Assembly: GCA_003024985.2 (NCBI GenBank)
Contig: PXIH01S0003119.1
Length of the DNA: 18,396 nt
Reading direction: 5' to 3' (one strand)
From: Euperipatoides rowelli
Lineage: Eukaryota; Onychophora; Udeonychophora; Euonychophora; Peripatopsidae
This document shows positions 8,212-17,916 of this stretch, in pieces. The notes under the pieces were generated by a model. It searched no databases. It had not been told where the DNA came from and saw only the letters and a program-made list of their open reading frames with translations. The translations under genes were made by a program, and so were the position numbers. Within the stretch, counting starts at the first letter, position 1. The number at the start of each line of letters is the position of its first letter.

Positions 8212-9640
8212 ATGGGTTCCATAATTTTTTTGGTTCAGGCTGAGGAAATAAATGAATTGACTATGCAACAGCTAGCCAATGAATTTGAAGCTCGTGCTCT
8301 CATTTTGCCCGATTCTAAAATAGTGGCAGGAAAAGCATTACTTGCTGACAATGAATGAAGAGCTAAGGAGAATTCTCTAGATGTTTTTATCAAGCTCACA
8401 GCCGATCACAGGCTATTAATCCAGAACTGTCTGATGCCAAACAAACAACACTTGCAAAACGAACTGACCAATATAAAACTAATTTTACAGATAATGCAAC
8501 CCCAATTTGTGATATAACTGACATATTGAATAATTGCCGAAAACCACAGTAACTGACTCAGAATTTTGCTCAGCCAGTTGTACAGATACAACCAACAATT
8601 GATACTGCAAAGCAATTCCAATATTTAACGGTGATCTGATGCAAAGTGAAATGAACTGGGTAACGGAAGTAGAAAGAGTAGCTTCAAGTGCTCACTGGAC
8701 TTCTACACTTAGGCTACTATGATAAATGCTTACACTCATCTAGATCAACAGTAAACTGGCAGAAAACATCAGGCAGACAGTTTACTGATTGGTCTTCTTG
8801 AAGGGATGCCTTTTTTGACAAGTTTCAAAAGTAGTAAATGGTGATTGAATTTATTAGAATCAGAATCTATCACAACACACATACAGTATAAATGCCCTTT
8901 TTGAGCTCTCTCCTCATCCACTCAGCGAAGAGGAACATATATCAATGATAATAGGTCACATTCAAGATGATAAATGGGCAACTCCTCATATGGTGTCCTA
9001 ACTAGTTGATAAAGTGACGGCCCTTGACTTTCACAGGAAGATCAGCTTCAGAGAGCCTGAACCTGACCAGTCATCATCAAAAACTGATAGAAACAAAGTA
9101 AAGCCTAAATAAGCACAACCATATGATCATTCTAGAAACCAACAAGGAAGAATTGGACCAAATCAACCTCACACAAATTTAATCTAAAATCAGGACACCA
9201 GCTTCGTAATCAGTATTGTTTGCACCGTGTTGAACAAGGTCACATTATGCCTCAATGTGCAATTCGAAAACCACCTAAAGGGACACTCATAGTCCCACCC
9301 AAAACAGTATCACACAGCCTACTCAGCAAAGGAGAAAGCAAAGCAACTCTGATAATCAAGTACGGTAACACCACTCATCCCACGTTAATCCCAGCAAGCA
9401 TTAATGGGAACTCAATTCAAGCTCTACCAGACAATGGCTCATCAGTAATGCACCATCAATGAATTTCATACAGCCAATGCCAAAATAATGCCATGGACAG
9501 ATGGAGATTATAAAGTTTCATGTGGCTCAATGACACGTGGCATGGATAACAGCACAGCTGTCAATCCTATTAATATAATCCTGCAAAAACCTACCAGTTC
9601 CATTGATCTAGGGGCTTGATTGGCAGCACAGAGTACAAAC
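8212..9640 (+). pseudogene. gag: gag-protease pseudogene of a Ty3/gypsy-like retrotransposon
   Basis: The ATG at 8212 opens 48 codons with an EEINELTMQQLANEFEARAL start, then a TGA at 8356-8358. Gag-like coding continues across several frames with repeated stops and indels: about 8620-8820 has a nucleocapsid-shell type phrase ending FTDWSS-RDAFFDKF, and about 8895-9110 reads LSPHPLSEEEHISMIIG and IQDDKWATPH. A CCHC zinc knuckle follows at 9217-9258 (C-x2-R-x4-H-x4-C), its second Cys now CGT (Arg). The protease active site at 9430-9444 reads DNGSS where DTGSS/DTGAS is expected. A frameshift near 9445 leads into the protease C-terminus, ending SIDLGA-stop-L near 9600-9625, like the usual ILGxDxL. 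In life it would form virus-like particles and mature them; here it is clearly inactive. Confidence 0.75.
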
Positions 9641-10011
9641 AACCATATCAACAAACTCAGAGCCTTGCCCAGACAGCGGGAATGCAAGGATTCTCTCGTA
9701 AAAATGAATTTTCTCTCTTAATATTAACTTGGAGGAAAAATCAACAGAACCAAAATCAAATATGACATCTTTGAAAGCATCAAGTCTTATAGTACCACCA
9801 GTGCCAGATGAACAGGAAAAAGGCAGAAAACAGACATTCATCACAAATTAGAGACATCCCCAATATTTAGCGGACTTCGACATGGAATTGTTGGAGTTTA
9901 GCAACCAAGTGTCACAAAGGAAAAATAATTAACTTTTGTTTTGCTATGAAAACTTGTAGGTTTTCCTCAGGAACTGTTTTGATCTAAATCTGCTGGTCTA
10001 ACTAATTTGCC
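9641..10011 (+). other. Retroelement 3' internal remnant, no recognisable pol
   Basis: The sequence between the protease remnant and the second LTR is only about 370 bp. It is too short for reverse transcriptase, RNase H and integrase, and no YxDD or integrase motif can be read. An internal deletion of pol is the simplest explanation. Confidence 0.5.
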
Positions 10012-10238
10012 TGTTCACTACTAACTCGCTCACCTTAGCATAGGCCATCAGGTAGCACAGTTGCATGATTCTTGCAAGCAGTCTCGAATGAGACGAGAAG
10101 TGGGAAGAGACTAGTAGATTTTCAATAGTGTGATTGTATCAGAAGTATGGCCTTGATCAGGCTCATGTTCCATTAATAATACATTAAATTTGAATTATTG
10201 CAACTTATTCAAATGTATTTTTTCCTTAATTTCTTACA
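10012..10238 (+). repeat. 3' LTR-like direct repeat
   Basis: About 227 bp matching 4027-4256 in direct orientation, beginning TGT and ending TTACA, about 90% identical by eye with roughly 20 substitutions and a few small indels. The following bases (ATGGCATCAAACA) also resemble the PBS region after the first copy (TGGCGCAGTCAAAACA). This may therefore be the 5' LTR of a second truncated copy and not a true 3' LTR. Confidence 0.7.
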
Positions 10239-10969
10239 ATGGCATCAAACATGATTAGAATTATTGTTTTAATTAAATAATCAGTTTATAATAATTAATT
10301 ACTAAAAATAAATGAAAATTTTAGTTGCTATTAAAAAAAAGTTAGATGGGCCGTTTTAATTTTTTTCAATTAACAAAATTTTGGTCAAAATATATTCATT
10401 AGGTTTTATCAAGTAATTATTATTATAAACTCAAGGGGTGTTATGGGCACCATATTGGATATCACAACTCATCAAGCTGCTCTGTGAGATAACATCACAT
10501 TTTAGCTCTTGAAATAACATAACCGAGTTCAAAATTCAATCATTTCATCAAAAGTACAGGTAATTAATAATTACAATTTCAAAATAATGGTAATGTATCA
10601 TCGTGATTACAGAAAATACTCAACGGTGTTTGACACTCAAGATATGGAATTCTGCAAATTGATAAAACTATTGAAAATAAATAACAAATTACACATCTTT
10701 CAATCACAAGATCTATAGAAGTGCACAGATTAATTATTCCATTCATATTAAATTTCACAATAACAAAAAAAATATATAAATAAAATTTCATTTAATAAAG
10801 CAAGAAAAAAATATTAGGAACTGAGTATGTTGCTAACAAAATAAAACACACACAAAACAGAAAATAGATTTGAAAAATGTACAAAAAAATTCTGCAGTTT
10901 GAGGTGTTAAAAACAAATAGATAGCTGAAGGCATATTACTATTGTTTGTTTTCTTAAATATGACCAGCA
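10239..10969. other. Intergenic/3' flank of the zinc-finger gene
   Basis: AT-rich sequence with frequent stops in all frames. A 70-codon open stretch at 10579-10791 (-) has no supporting motif. Nothing else is recognised; the right end may be zinc-finger gene 3' UTR if a distal polyadenylation site is used. Confidence 0.5.
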
Positions 10970-10975
10970 TTTATT
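10970..10975 (-). promoter_or_regulatory. Candidate polyadenylation signal of the zinc-finger gene
   Basis: TTTATT on the + strand reads AATAAA on the - strand, about 170 bases beyond the stop codon. The cleavage site is not identified, and AT-rich DNA gives chance matches, so this is a candidate only. Confidence 0.4.
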
Positions 10976-11144
10976 TACAAACACTAATAATGTATTGAGT
11001 GAACAGAGAACAAAAGGATATAATATATTGCTCATCATTTAAATATCAGTTTCTTCAAGGAAAAATAAACTTAGTTTCATAATATTGTTACTTGCATAGT
11101 TCTGGCAAGAAAATTATTAACATTAATTAGCTTTTTTTTTCCAT

Positions 11145-13403
11145 TCATAAAGTGACCAATTGATTTACTGGTACAAGAGACCAAACACCAGTTTCTGGAT
11201 TGGGCTGAATTACATATTTTTGAGAAGTGTCTGGAACAAGTGGAATAATTTTAGATGATTCGGGATGATGAGTTGGGCTTGATATTAAGGTAGAGTTAGA
11301 GGAGAAAGGTGATAAAGGAGCAGATGGTGAAAGAGTAGATGGTGATGGTAAGGACTGAGGTAAAAGTGGATTTGGAGACATCTGATTTTGGGAAGGTGAG
11401 GGGGAAGGCAGTCTAGGTAATGTAGGTGGTGGGGGAGTATCATGTGTTTGAGATAATGAAAAATGTGGTATTGTAGAAGAAGCAGCAACTAAGGGAGAAG
11501 TTTCATTTTTAACAATTACCTTTTCGGGCAAATTATTTACATTTGTATGATTCTTATTGAATACTTCTTGAACCACCATAATTTCACAATCATCATCTAA
11601 TTCCTTTGGAGTGGTATTGAATTGCATTTGTTCTGAATCTGACATATTAGTTTTTTTCTCATTTGCATCAATGAATTCATTTTTAATTTCTGGATGGGAT
11701 TCTAATAATAAATCAGTTGTTAATTTATTTTCTTCAGCTAAGTCTTCTTTATCTTTTTCTAGTGAAGAAATTTCAAGGCCTCGTTGATGATCATCAATAT
11801 GATTTTGAAATTCTAACTGATCTTCACCAGTAAATGGACACATGGGACAGATCAAAACCATTACTTCTCCGGGATGTAATTGTATGAAATGTTGGAGATA
11901 CGATTTTAAATCCTGATGAACACAAAGGCACTGAGAACAACGAAATTGCCTCACTCCCATGTGTTTCATTGTATGACGATGAAATAATTTATAGTTCCAG
12001 GTACAATATAAGCACTGTTCACATTTGAACCATTTTTCACCCTCACAGACATGTTCCTTTAAAGCAGCATCACTTCTAGCTGCATGTCCACAATTATTGC
12101 AAAAATGAGGCCGACCTTCTCCATGCCGAGTTCGTTTATGGAAGGCAAGGCTTTTTTTCCTAGTAAAAGCTTGATTACAAATGTTACACTTAAAGTTCTT
12201 TTTAATAGGGACTCTGTGAGATGCTTCATGTGCGTACCAGTCCTGATACTGTTCAAATGTTTTTCCGCAATTCTCACAAACAAATGGATATTCCCAGCTA
12301 TGAATTTGTTTATGTTCCATAAGTCTATATTTGAAATCAAAATTTTCTCCACAATATTCACATGAATAAACTTCAATTTCAATTTCATGGACTTTGCGCA
12401 GATGAACTCTCAAAGATCTCCAAATATAAAACATTTCAGAACATTCAGGGCATTTGTAATTGCTATCCTTTATGTTATGACATTTTAAATGGTATTCTAA
12501 GTGAACTCGAGTTTTGAACTGGCATAAGCAAAGAGGGACATTACACTTAAAAGGGTTTTCATCATCATTGTAAATCCTTATGGCAACTTTACACGAAATA
12601 CCCGCTTTTCTTTTTTTAGGAGTGGCTTTATTTGGTTTCTCTTCTAACTTAATATTGGATTCCTTAGTTTTTAAAGCACGAGCTGGTCGAGAATTTGCTC
12701 TGACTGAAGATGGTTTAGAATTATCTACTGGTTTGGTTGAAATCTTATTGTCTAATGGCAATTCACTAGTTGGTTGAGATTCTGCTTTGATTAGAACTGG
12801 TTCGGAATCCTCTATAAGTTTTTGAGCAACCTTAGCTTCAGCTATCAACTCCCGAACTGATCGAGAATTTGATTTCACTATAGTTGGTTTAGAATTCTCA
12901 ACGGGCTTTGGTGGAGTTTTGGGTTCAGCTGTTGATGTCCGAACTTGTCGTGCATTGGTTTTTATTGGAGTTGTCTTGGAACAGTTCACTATTTTTGTTG
13001 GAGTTTTAGGCCCTGTTGTTGATTCTCGAACTGACCGTGAATTTTTGTTTAGAACGGGCTTAGAATCATCTTTATGTTTTGGTAAAATTTTGGGTGGTGC
13101 TGTTGACTCTCGAACTGTACGAGAATTTTTGATTGATACTGGTTTAGGTTCATCTGTTAATTTTGCTGAATTTTTAGCTCTGGAAGATAGATCTCTAGAT
13201 GGTCGAGAATTTGTTTTGATTGGAGCTGATGGTTTTAGTGGAACTTTAGATGAAGCTACTTTAAGTTTTTCGGACGGACTTGAAGATTTTTTAATTAAAG
13301 CACTATGAAAAGCTTCCATGTGCTTCTGACAATCCTCAGCATTAACGAAACCATTGATGCATATTTCACATTCCGTTACAAAATTATCCATATTTTCAGA
13401 CAT
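11145..13403 (-). CDS. C2H2 zinc-finger protein, ten fingers, with N-terminal repeats
   Basis: A 752-aa single-exon reading frame, probably a nuclear DNA-binding protein; no orthologue is recognised. I chose the ATG at 13403 (context ACAAT-ATG-T); the frame is open to a non-ATG codon at 13439 with a stop just upstream. Domains: a lone N-terminal finger (residues 12-33); seven tandem 28-29-aa Lys/Ser/Pro repeats (about 65-253, consensus NSRxVRESTxxPK...SKPxxxK); a basic PKKRK nuclear signal (262-266); then nine fingers at about 287-309, 318-339, 348-368, 376-396, 406-427, 435-453 (ends H-x-C, atypical), 461-481, 489-510 and 519-539. Linkers are not of the TGEKP type. An acidic region follows, then a Pro/Ser-rich stretch (about 656-715) and a hydrophobic tail (YVIQPNPETGVWSLVPVN). 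The open frame and regular finger spacing indicate a functional host gene. Confidence 0.9.
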   Translation of the reverse strand: MSENMDNFVTECEICINGFVNAEDCQKHMEAFHSALIKKSSSPSEKLKVASSKVPLKPSAPIKTNSRPSRDLSSRAKNSAKLTDEPKPVSIKNSRTVRESTAPPKILPKHKDDSKPVLNKNSRSVRESTTGPKTPTKIVNCSKTTPIKTNARQVRTSTAEPKTPPKPVENSKPTIVKSNSRSVRELIAEAKVAQKLIEDSEPVLIKAESQPTSELPLDNKISTKPVDNSKPSSVRANSRPARALKTKESNIKLEEKPNKATPKKRKAGISCKVAIRIYNDDENPFKCNVPLCLCQFKTRVHLEYHLKCHNIKDSNYKCPECSEMFYIWRSLRVHLRKVHEIEIEVYSCEYCGENFDFKYRLMEHKQIHSWEYPFVCENCGKTFEQYQDWYAHEASHRVPIKKNFKCNICNQAFTRKKSLAFHKRTRHGEGRPHFCNNCGHAARSDAALKEHVCEGEKWFKCEQCLYCTWNYKLFHRHTMKHMGVRQFRCSQCLCVHQDLKSYLQHFIQLHPGEVMVLICPMCPFTGEDQLEFQNHIDDHQRGLEISSLEKDKEDLAEENKLTTDLLLESHPEIKNEFIDANEKKTNMSDSEQMQFNTTPKELDDDCEIMVVQEVFNKNHTNVNNLPEKVIVKNETSPLVAASSTIPHFSLSQTHDTPPPPTLPRLPSPSPSQNQMSPNPLLPQSLPSPSTLSPSAPLSPFSSNSTLISSPTHHPESSKIIPLVPDTSQKYVIQPNPETGVWSLVPVNQLVTL
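12645..13211 (-). repeat. Seven coding repeats of 84-87 bp in the zinc-finger gene
   Basis: Units start at codons spaced 28, 28, 29, 29, 29 and 29 residues apart. They share NSR-x-x-R, a central PK and a SKPxxxK end. Unit six is the most diverged (ESQPTSELPL). Multiples of three bases keep the frame, so copy number could vary without disrupting the protein. The segment is basic and predicted disordered by composition. Confidence 0.75.
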
Positions 13404-13452
13404 ATTGTAAAAGTAGAAATTATGATAATTTACAATCACTATTTAAAAATGA

Positions 13453-13542
13453 TCAATTAAACTCTTCATAATGTAGATGTTTTGAAGCAATTTGCCACAT
13501 ACAAAACTTCAGAGAAGCAGTTTCTATTCCTTTTAATTTCAT
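13453..13542 (-). other. Small upstream ORF in the probable 5' leader of the zinc-finger gene
   Basis: An ATG at 13542 starts a 29-codon frame (MKLKGIETASLKF...) ending at 13453, 50 bases before the zinc-finger start codon. If the leader is transcribed as proposed, it is a candidate uORF. No conservation information is available. Confidence 0.25.
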
Positions 13543-13586
13543 GTTGTTTCTTCAAAATAATATGGATACACTGGATTCAATAGCAT

Positions 13587-14766
13587 CTATGAAAGAAAAA
13601 AAAAGTGCTGAAATTGTAAGACAATATAAAATTGTAATCATGATGCAATAAAATATAAATGAATACCGTATGCAATCAAAAAACATTTCAAGACCTACGG
13701 TTATCTTGAAATTATCATGGTCTATAACCCTCTTGTCCAACCTTGCTTTCTAAATCGCCAAAATTCAACAAAATCAAAGCCAAAAAATAAATTTTTGCCA
13801 TGTTCATTTTTTAAAAATTTGTTAAGCTTTTTTTTTTTTGCTATTAACTTTGTCAATTCGCTTCAAACTAGTGGCAAATTCGCCAAAATATTTTGAAGAC
13901 ATAGCCTAAGACAATGAGGATTTATAATATGTAGACCTAATTATATAACACATGGTTCCAGTTGTAGGTCATCACTTTCATCACTGAAGAAAGCAACAAA
14001 CAAACAAACAAGTGTAGTGGAGAAAAATAAAATTCCTAATTCTTCACTTTGGAGAGAAAAAAAAGTATTAGGAAAAGTGAAAACAATTGATCCATTATTA
14101 AATTAAAAATTCATTTATATAGGCTAATCTAAAATTAATAATTTCAATTGAAATTAAATTGACAAACATCACATTAAATAAACAAATAAAAAGTTATTAA
14201 ATATGTATTGTATATGGTACAATGAAATTCTATTTCTAAATTTTATTTCTAACATCGCCTTTCAAATCAGAATTCATATCTGTATGCTGCTTCTTCCATA
14301 AATAGAAGCAAGAGATTTGAAAATAACCTACTAGTCTAGTCTAAAATTAAAAAAAAAAGAAGCCCCTTTGTTATGATTTTACATCAATTATCTAAAATGA
14401 ATGAGTTAATTAGAAACTTAGTGAAATGCTAATTAACACACACAAAAAAAAACAGTTCACATCTTATTTTGATTAATTTCCTATCTAAAAGATGACATTT
14501 TTTTTTTCAATTAAAGATTGGAGAAATAATTTTATTCCCATCTTTGGAAATAAATCTGTTGTTGATTTCCCTTTCAAACAACTTTGCATTTCTGGTAGCC
14601 TGAAGTGCATAGGTCTATTATCCAAGAAGGAATTTCTATAAAAAGATTCAATTCCAGTACTCATTTTGTTTAGTGCATTACTAAAAAATCAGTATTCGCT
14701 GTTATTTTTTTTTTTCTACAGTAAAAACACTTTGTTTTCAATAAGTTATAATAGTAATGAACTTAC
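13587..14766 (-). other. Candidate 5' intron of the zinc-finger gene
   Basis: On the - strand the donor GAGAATG|GTAAGT (14767/14766) matches the consensus. A good acceptor, a T-rich tract followed by CTTTCATAG|ATG, sits at 13587-13588, 184 bases upstream of the zinc-finger ATG. The implied intron is about 1.18 kb. Pairing of the two sites is inference without transcript evidence. The interval otherwise has no gene. Confidence 0.3.
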
Positions 14767-14911
14767 CATTCTCCTGGCAATAATAATTTAAATTTTCGGA
14801 TAATAAACATGTCAACAAAAGCTCTTCCTTCATACCAGTCAAGTTTTCTAGATTTTTATTTTTATGTATTTCTTTTTTTTTTTTGAAAAATTTGTATAAT
14901 TCAGAACCCAT
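14767..14911 (-). other. Candidate first exon on the zinc-finger strand
   Basis: An ATG at 14911 opens 48 codons (Lys-rich start MGSELYKFFKKKKE, then LTGMKEELLLTCLLSENL) ending in a GTAAGT donor at 14766. Joined to the acceptor at 13587 the frame would stop within a dozen codons, so it may be non-coding leader. A weak alternative acceptor at 13439/13440 would enter the zinc-finger frame directly. It could also be chance. Confidence 0.25.
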
Positions 14912-16676
14912 GGGTTGCAGGTTATGAGGGCAGGAAGACAGAAAGAGAATTTGAGTAAGAAAACAGCAAGGGAGGGATAAGAATAGGCTTAGCAATAGTA
15001 GATTTGTTTGGATATCTTCTCTGGTTAAGTGTGTCCTAGAGGATTACCGCACGATTCTATAAACTGCCATTTGATTGAAGTCTTCTGTTCTTTCTTTTTC
15101 TTCTGCTGTCTATATCTTCTATTTCCTTAAATCCTTTTTTTTCTTTTTTCGTATACAGGTATGTTTGACTTAATATTCAGTTCTTCCTTAATTCATTTTC
15201 CCTTGTTTAAGTGATTAAAGGGGAGTGTTTATATTAAAATATTACTTTCTCTCCTTCACTACCACTGGAAGTAGTAGTGGAAGGCTTTCTTATTTTCAAT
15301 TTTTAAATCCTACAAGCTAGTACTGTTATACATCTGGAGAAAATATTTTTTTAGTGGAGAAAAAAAAAACATCTCCCAATGGAGAAAAAAAAATTCACAC
15401 AGCTGGAACTTGACAACAGGCCTAAAAATGTGTTAGTAACCCATTAGAAGCTAATAACAATTAATGAGAGGCTGGTAATATAATGGTTTATTAATAAAAT
15501 AAAGTAGTATAAATAGAAGGGCAAAATTTGATAAAGGTCTTAGCTAGGAAGGATACAGACCTTTTTACAATAATTGATTTATTATATATGACATAGCCTA
15601 CAGTAATTAATTAAAGAACAAGAAAAACAGTTTTATTAAAAAAAAAAAAAAGATATGGCTATGTGGCGTAATCCTCAATGTTCAATTATTCTAAACTTGC
15701 ACAGAAGAAATCAACACACAATTAAGCAATTTCTTGACTATATCCCCACATCACTATCCAGGTATCTGTTGAAAGAACCCACACTCCCCTACTTGGTACA
15801 GTTCTGTGATGTATCGGGCTAATCAATAATCAATAATATACTGTATAAAATTAGCATACATAGCACTTACTACTACAGCATACACATCAACTTAATGTTC
15901 GACTGTTCTTTTGATTATTCCATGTTCTGAAACTGAAGGTTCAATATCAGTTTAGTCTTTTATCGATATTAACATTAAATCCTATTCAAAGATTTGTCTG
16001 TGTATCAGAGTATGGGTACAACAACTTACAAGGCAATAATTCCAGTTTGCTATGAGCAGTGAAGCTAGCCTACATTAAATAATACTTCAACCAAAACCAT
16101 TGTAGTCTTTATATTGACATACAAACATTGGGACTCAATTTCAAATGCACATGTCAACAATAACACAGAATGAAGAGTGACATGGATCATAGATATTTCT
16201 ACAACTCTTGGGGAATATCCAATAACAAGATACAGTATAAATAGATAAATAAAACAATATAATAATTATATAGCTACAAGAATGCATATATTGTGAGGCT
16301 GTCCTCCACTGGTCCTGGAAAAGATATAGGGTCTAAAAATTTTAAATACAAATCAAGCAAGATTATACTTTTATTGAAGTTCCACAACTCTAAAACAATC
16401 CAAATCTTGAAGAAAACCAGTCCCTCAATGAATGCATTATTAAAAAAAATGTTCAGAAATAATATCAAATATAGGAGCTACATTATATTCAACGGGGAAC
16501 GGGGGAATTAAACCGGGATCTGTAATCTTGACCAAGGTTATTCATATTCAGATCTCTTCTTTATTCATTGAGTGATTAAGATCCAAAACAAAACATAAAG
16601 CTCTACAGGAAAGAACTGATTTTAAAAAAATAAACTCTGGACCTAAATGTTATAATTAGCATTTGACTTGGCCGAC
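14912..16676. other. Intergenic AT-rich stretch, no supported gene
   Basis: No convincing gene. It contains A/T homopolymers, including an A14 near 15638. The overlapping open stretches at 16274-16511 on both strands show no domain and are judged chance. Confidence 0.5.
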
Positions 16677-17916
16677 CTGCAGTATTCTCCAGCAAGACTT
16701 GCCATTGTTATAAACGTTGTTATAAATGTTATAAAATTGAACAATTGTTATAAAAAATATTCATATTATTTACCAGTACTATTGAAATTCATACATTTAA
16801 AATAACTGGTTAAAATAAGGAAATTATAAAATATTTAATTTATTCCGTATTTTTTTTTTACAACACATTATGGTAGGCTACTATTTTTTTTAATCATGTT
16901 AACATAATTAGCTTTGCTGGAGAATTATTTTGAATTTAGAGATTCCTAATTTAAACTATAACAGCACATATTTTAATAAACTTTTAAGGACCAAAATGGT
17001 TTTAAATTTATTCGGCTTTTGAATTTATTTGGGGAATATAAAATTTATAAGATTCAAATCAACCCTTCATCAATCAATTTAACATACCGGTAATAAGCTT
17101 GGCTGGAGTATTATTTTGAATTTCGAGATTATTAATTTAAACTAAAAAAAGTACATATCACCGTACATATTAATGGCTCTTAATTTATATTCCTCTAAAT
17201 ATCTAAAACATCACTTATTAATCAATTTTTATAACTAATCTTACTTTATTACAACATGGCTAACTTTCAGTGCAACGCACCGGCTGAAATAATAAATCAT
17301 CACATAAGAAGTGACCTCTTGCTGCAATAAAATCCATTTAATGCGCGATTGTATTTCCATTTTAGTACGGTACAACTATTGATCATCTGACTACAAACAG
17401 ATGTCGTGACATCCGAAAATTTTCACGTGACCCAATTCAGTTTTACTTTCACAAAAAATAAGTTTTCTTATAATTTGATATAACAATTTCATAAATTTAA
17501 TCGCTATAATTTAATTAAAGAACAAATGAATAATGAATATTTATTAAATTATTGAAGTACAATTGGTTTCATTCATTTTATAAACAACCGCATAATGCAT
17601 AACATCTCATAAAATGACATCATTAATGTAATATAATAGGTACCGATCAGTATTAAGAAAGTCACATATAATATACCGTCAAAGTGAACATATTGTTCGC
17701 CGATAGGTATGCTTATATGTGTTTATGTCATGTAACCTTGCGCCTCAGGTTATTTGTTCCAGATGTTAATAGGCTATACTTATTATAGGCCTCTTAGCAA
17801 TTGCTAAGAGGCCTATAATAAATATAGCCTATTAACACAGCTATACTTAACAAATAATCTTTCGTGCTTGATTACTCAATCAAACTGCTAATAAGCCTTG
17901 CTGGAGAATACTGCAG
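16677..17916. repeat. Dispersed repeat family (GCTGGAGAAT) with inverted outer copies
   Basis: AAGYCTTGCTGGAGAATACTGCAG occurs at 17893-17916 and inverted at 16677-16700 with 23 of 24 bases matching. Two further diverged copies in direct orientation lie at about 16901-16971 and 17081-17157, sharing GCTGGAG-A/T-ATTATTTTGAATTT and a following AATTTAAACTA. The interval may be a non-autonomous element with inverted termini, or separate copies of one short repeat. No coding sequence is present inside. Confidence 0.45.
17764..17837. repeat. Near-perfect 74-bp palindrome
   Basis: Two 37-base arms (17764-17800 and 17801-17837) are reverse complements with 36 of 37 matches and no spacer; the centre is AGCAATTGCT. 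It contains AGGCCTATAATA phrases. It could extrude a cruciform or be a palindromic MITE or a recent inverted duplication. Confidence 0.85.

Larger units (their letters stand above)
4027..10238 (+). mobile_element. Degenerate Ty3/gypsy-like LTR retrotransposon carrying an antisense densovirus-like insert
   Basis: Two direct repeats of about 230 bp (4027-4256 and 10012-10238) enclose, in + orientation, a PBS-like sequence and a broken gag-protease reading with a CCHC zinc knuckle and a retroviral-protease active-site remnant. No reverse transcriptase, RNase H or integrase can be recognised before the second repeat, so the element is internally deleted and non-autonomous. A viral segment of about 3 kb lies antisense in the leader between PBS and gag. 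I see no clear target-site duplication (bases before the first LTR end in atatag, bases after the second start with atggc), so the two LTRs may not come from a single insertion. Family placement rests on gag, knuckle and protease order and on the PBS; clade is not determined. Confidence 0.7.

Noticed and set aside
8406-8621. Open stretch of 71 codons on the - strand
   Set aside because: It is the antisense shadow of the degenerate gag region and has no motif of its own.
9608-9844. 78-codon - strand open stretch
   Set aside because: It lies over the retroelement protease/pol remnant and shows no domain.
10579-10791. 70-codon - strand open stretch downstream of the zinc-finger gene
   Set aside because: Hydrophobic AT-driven composition and position in the probable 3' flank; no support as a gene.
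11285-12388. Other-frame open stretches within the zinc-finger gene, on both strands
   Set aside because: They overlap the regular zinc-finger and proline-rich coding frame and reflect its composition.
12919-13308. 129-codon + strand open stretch opposite the N-terminal repeats
   Set aside because: Its apparent repeats are the complement of the seven coding repeats of the zinc-finger gene; there is no independent evidence.
16274-16511. Overlapping open stretches on both strands
   Set aside because: No domain, no splice or start context; consistent with chance in low-stop local sequence.
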